In this document: piece after piece, positions 4,823-6,968 of the stretch
Layout: every line of letters begins with the position of its first letter
Numbering within the stretch: position 1 is the stretch's first letter
Notes under the pieces: generated by a model
Databases searched by the model: none
What the model saw: the letters and a program-made list of their open reading frames with translations, nothing else
What the model was told of the DNA's origin: nothing
Source of the DNA: JBEGQX01 sp041180805
Lineage (GTDB): Bacteria; Planctomycetota; Planctomycetia; Gemmatales; Gemmataceae
Direction of reading: 5' to 3'
Assembly: GCA_041180805.1 (NCBI GenBank)
Contig: JBEGQX010000320.1
Coordinates: 1 to 6,968 of the forward strand
DNA length: 6,968 nt
Position numbers and translations under genes: made by a program

Positions 4823-6721
4823 GTGAAATACCTTCCCATGTTTTTTTATGTGATATGCGCCAAGCAATTGTTTTCCGCGGCGCTGTATGCCGAGACACCA
4901 AAGATCGATTTTGTCCACGAGGTGGTGCCGGTACTGAAAAAACATTGCGCTTCCTGCCATACAAATGGAACCTACAAGGGTTCGCTTTCCATGGATACCA
5001 GGGAAGCATTTTTGAAAGGCAAGGCTGCGATCCCGGGTAATTCTAAAAACAGCGAAATCATCAAGCGAATTCACTCTTCCAATACTGAAGACAAGATGCC
5101 GCCGAAAGGTTCGGCATTGGATGACAAGGAAAAGCAAATCCTGGCCCGCTGGGTGGATGCCGGCCTGCCTTGGGATGCAACTTTTTCCTTCAAGATACAG
5201 GCTTATGTGCCACCCATAAAGTTTCGGTCGGTTTCCTTGCCGCCTGGTAATGGTCATCCCATTGATCGCTTGGTGAACCAGTATCTTAAGGTGGCCAAGG
5301 GGATGCCATTGAAGGTAATTGGAGATCAGGAGTTTTATCGAAGGGTTTCCATGGATCTGGTTGGTCTTTTACCCACCCCGGAAGAACTTGCAGAGTTTGC
5401 TGCAAATGGTGATTCGCAAAAAAGGGAAAAGCTTGTTTCCAATCTGCTGGCCGACAAACGCGCCTATGCGGATCATTGGATGAGTTTTTTTAATGACATT
5501 CTTCGCAACGAATACAAGGGGACTGGTTACATTGATGGTGGCCGTAAGCAGATCACGCAATGGCTTTATCCTTCGTTGGTGGAAAACAAAGCCTACGACC
5601 AAATGGTTCGCGAGTTAATCAATCCCAAGCCAGAAGCCGAGGGCTTTATCAAGGGGATCAAGTGGCGTGGGAATGTGAATGCCAGTCAGGTGACCGAACT
5701 TCAGTTCTCCCAGAATATTTCGCAGGTGTTTTTTGGCATCAACATGAAATGTGCCTCTTGCCATGACAGTTTCATCGATACATGGAAACTGGATGATGCT
5801 TATGCGCTCGCTGGCATAGTTTCTGACAAACCGCTTCAGATTTATAAATGCGACAAGGCCACAGGGAATTATGCCAAGGTTCGTTTTTTATGGCCTGAGG
5901 TTGGTTCCATAGATGCAAATGCCAGTAAAGAAAAGCGCCTCGAACAGTTGGCCAGGCTGATTACAAGCCCGGAAAATGGTCGCTTTGCCCGTACCATGGT
6001 GAATCGTTATTGGCAGCGCCTTTTTGGAAGGGGCATTGTTCATCCTGTGGATGTCATGGCCAATAAACCCTGGAGCGAGGAATTGCTCGATTACCTGGCT
6101 AATTATTTCAAGGAAAACCAGTATGATCTTAAAAAATTGCTGGCGCATATCGTCACATCGAACACCTACCAGGCGATGGTGGATCCGCATGCCGAGGATA
6201 TTTCGGCGGATACCTATGTGTTTCATGGCCCATTGATCCGGAGGCTGAGCGCCGAGCAATTCATGGATGCGATCTGGATGATTACAGGAACCGCGCCTGC
6301 AAAAATGGATGCTCCATTGAAGGATCTTCCCGAGGCTACAGGACCTTCCGCTAGAAAGCTAACCCGGGCGGTTTTAGTTCATTCCAACCTTCTTATGCGT
6401 TCCTTGGGAAGACCCAACAGGGAACAAGTGGTGACCACTCGCGCGGAAATCTTTACCACGCTGGAAGCTTTGGATCTTACTGCAGGTTCCATTTTTAATG
6501 ACATGATCAATCGCGGGGCTAAAAATCTGATAGAGCAATGGAAAATGAAAACTCCGGAGCAGATGGTGAGGGAATTATTTTTGCGAAGTCTTTCCCGTGA
6601 ACCATCCACAGAGGAAAAAAACAAGGCGATGGAACTTTTGGGAAGTAATCCTGGCTTGGATCAGGTGGCTGATTTGCTATGGGTGATTTTCCTGCTGCCA
6701 GAATTTCAACTGATTGGATAA
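4823..6721 (+). CDS. PSCyt1-DUF1549-DUF1553 cytochrome c-type protein
   Basis: The product has 632 residues from a GTG start. The leader MKYLP then FFYVICAKQLFSAALYA suggests Sec export with cleavage near LYA|ETP (23/24), though its core is broken by K14-Q15. The first haem site is CASCH (42-46) in a Planctomycete cytochrome c domain (about 26-118), with MPP at 92-94 as the likely axial Met region and LARWVDAGLPW (107-117) closing the domain. DUF1549 spans about 146-335: FYRRVSMDLVGLLPTPEEL (171-189), HWMSFFNDILRN (218-229) and a second CxxCH, CASCH (310-314). DUF1553 spans about 375-631: NGRFARTMVNRYWQRLFGRG (385-404), DLKKLLAHIVTSNTYQ (435-450), IRRLSAEQFMDAIW (472-485) and ELFLRSLSREPSTEE (584-598). 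Members are often longer than 632 residues, so this is a compact form without an inserted domain. It is followed five bases later by a DUF1501 gene, the usual partner. Haem-dependent electron transfer in the envelope is inferred; the reaction is unknown. Confidence 0.92.
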   Translation: MKYLPMFFYVICAKQLFSAALYAETPKIDFVHEVVPVLKKHCASCHTNGTYKGSLSMDTREAFLKGKAAIPGNSKNSEIIKRIHSSNTEDKMPPKGSALDDKEKQILARWVDAGLPWDATFSFKIQAYVPPIKFRSVSLPPGNGHPIDRLVNQYLKVAKGMPLKVIGDQEFYRRVSMDLVGLLPTPEELAEFAANGDSQKREKLVSNLLADKRAYADHWMSFFNDILRNEYKGTGYIDGGRKQITQWLYPSLVENKAYDQMVRELINPKPEAEGFIKGIKWRGNVNASQVTELQFSQNISQVFFGINMKCASCHDSFIDTWKLDDAYALAGIVSDKPLQIYKCDKATGNYAKVRFLWPEVGSIDANASKEKRLEQLARLITSPENGRFARTMVNRYWQRLFGRGIVHPVDVMANKPWSEELLDYLANYFKENQYDLKKLLAHIVTSNTYQAMVDPHAEDISADTYVFHGPLIRRLSAEQFMDAIWMITGTAPAKMDAPLKDLPEATGPSARKLTRAVLVHSNLLMRSLGRPNREQVVTTRAEIFTTLEALDLTAGSIFNDMINRGAKNLIEQWKMKTPEQMVRELFLRSLSREPSTEEKNKAMELLGSNPGLDQVADLLWVIFLLPEFQLIG

Positions 6722-6726
6722 CCATT

Positions 6727-6968
6727 ATGAAAAACCATATCGAAAGAATGAAAAGGCTAACGGCCAGACGCCAGTTCCTTGGCGAAATGGCGGCAGCAGG
6801 AGTCGCAACTTTGGGGCTGGGCGAGCCCAGGATTCTTGCAAATGAATCACCCTTATTGCCAAAAGCAACTGCCGATTGCTGTATTTTGCTTTGGATGGGT
6901 GGGGGAATGGCAGCGCCTGAAACTTTTGATCCCAAACATTATGAACCTTTTGAGGTTGGTTTGAAGGC
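6727..6968 (+). CDS. DUF1501 family protein, N-terminal 80 residues (3' end outside window)
   Basis: The frame stays open to the window end. The N-terminus reads MKNHIERMKRLTARRQFLG; the twin arginines at 14-15 with QFL after them, then the run EMAAAGVATLGLG (20-32), make a good Tat leader. The segment CCILLWMGGGMAAPETFDPK (51-70) aligns with VIFLWLWGGPSQLDTFDPKP in the first DUF1501 protein of this window and identifies the family. However, GGPSQLD is replaced by GGGMAAPE, so it belongs to a different subtype. The start may be ATG 6727 or ATG 6748 (leader MKRLTARRQFL); 6727 has only a weak GGA upstream and 6748 a weak GAAAG, so the choice is open. The gene begins five bases after the PSCyt1-DUF1553 stop, so the two are almost certainly co-transcribed and translationally linked. 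Catalytic or metal-binding blocks further on are not visible. Confidence 0.82.
   Translation, partial: MKNHIERMKRLTARRQFLGEMAAAGVATLGLGEPRILANESPLLPKATADCCILLWMGGGMAAPETFDPKHYEPFEVGLK

Noticed and set aside
4769..5257. 162-codon open frame on the minus strand
   Set aside because: It lies opposite the start of the PSCyt1 gene and the promoter region, its translation has no recognisable motif, and the + strand frame carries clear CxxCH and family blocks.
6519..6935. 138-codon open frame on the minus strand across the DUF1553/DUF1501 junction
   Set aside because: It is antisense to two convincing genes and shows no family motif or start signal.

Overview
The window looks like a stretch of Planctomycete chromosome, or of a close PVC-group relative. 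The call rests on family content, not on any rRNA or marker gene. Families characteristic of Planctomycetes occur side by side on the + strand: a sulfatase with an extra C-terminal beta-sandwich, two DUF1501 proteins, a PSCyt1-DUF1549-DUF1553 cytochrome-type protein, and a DUF1559 pseudopilin with an H-X9-DG tail. By eye, base composition is close to balanced and fairly uniform. No tRNA, rRNA, CRISPR array, insertion sequence, integrase or attachment site was seen.

Layout, all on the + strand. (A) 1-2977: the 3' end of a sulfatase gene, a complete DUF1501 gene 10 bases later, then a six-bladed TolB/PD40-type beta-propeller gene. The propeller's ATG directly abuts, in the same frame, the TAG of the DUF1501 gene. 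These three are very probably one transcript. (B) 2978-3066: a short AT-rich gap that may hold a weak promoter. (C) 3067-4682: a lipoprotein with two EF-hands and a transthyretin-like domain, followed 26 bases later by a DUF1559 type IV pseudopilin. A strong intrinsic terminator at 4708-4741 closes this unit. (D) 4742-4822: a probable promoter region. (E) 4823-6968: a PSCyt1-DUF1549-DUF1553 gene, then, five bases on, the 5' end of a second and different DUF1501 gene cut off by the window end.

Every gene whose N-terminus is visible appears to encode an exported product. The two DUF1501 proteins carry twin-arginine motifs, the propeller and the cytochrome have Sec-like leaders, the EF-hand protein has a lipobox, and the pilin has a type III (prepilin) leader. 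The window therefore encodes cell-envelope functions. Likely roles are sulfate-ester hydrolysis (sulfatase), surface appendage or secretion-pseudopilus structure (DUF1559), and the haem-binding DUF1553/DUF1501 pair, whose biochemical role is not established.

Nothing here is clearly a new defence, mobile or RNA system. The points most worth a second look are the TAG|ATG same-frame junction, the EF-hand/transthyretin fusion lipoprotein coupled to a DUF1559 pilin, and two dissimilar DUF1501 types within about 6 kb, each following a different partner.
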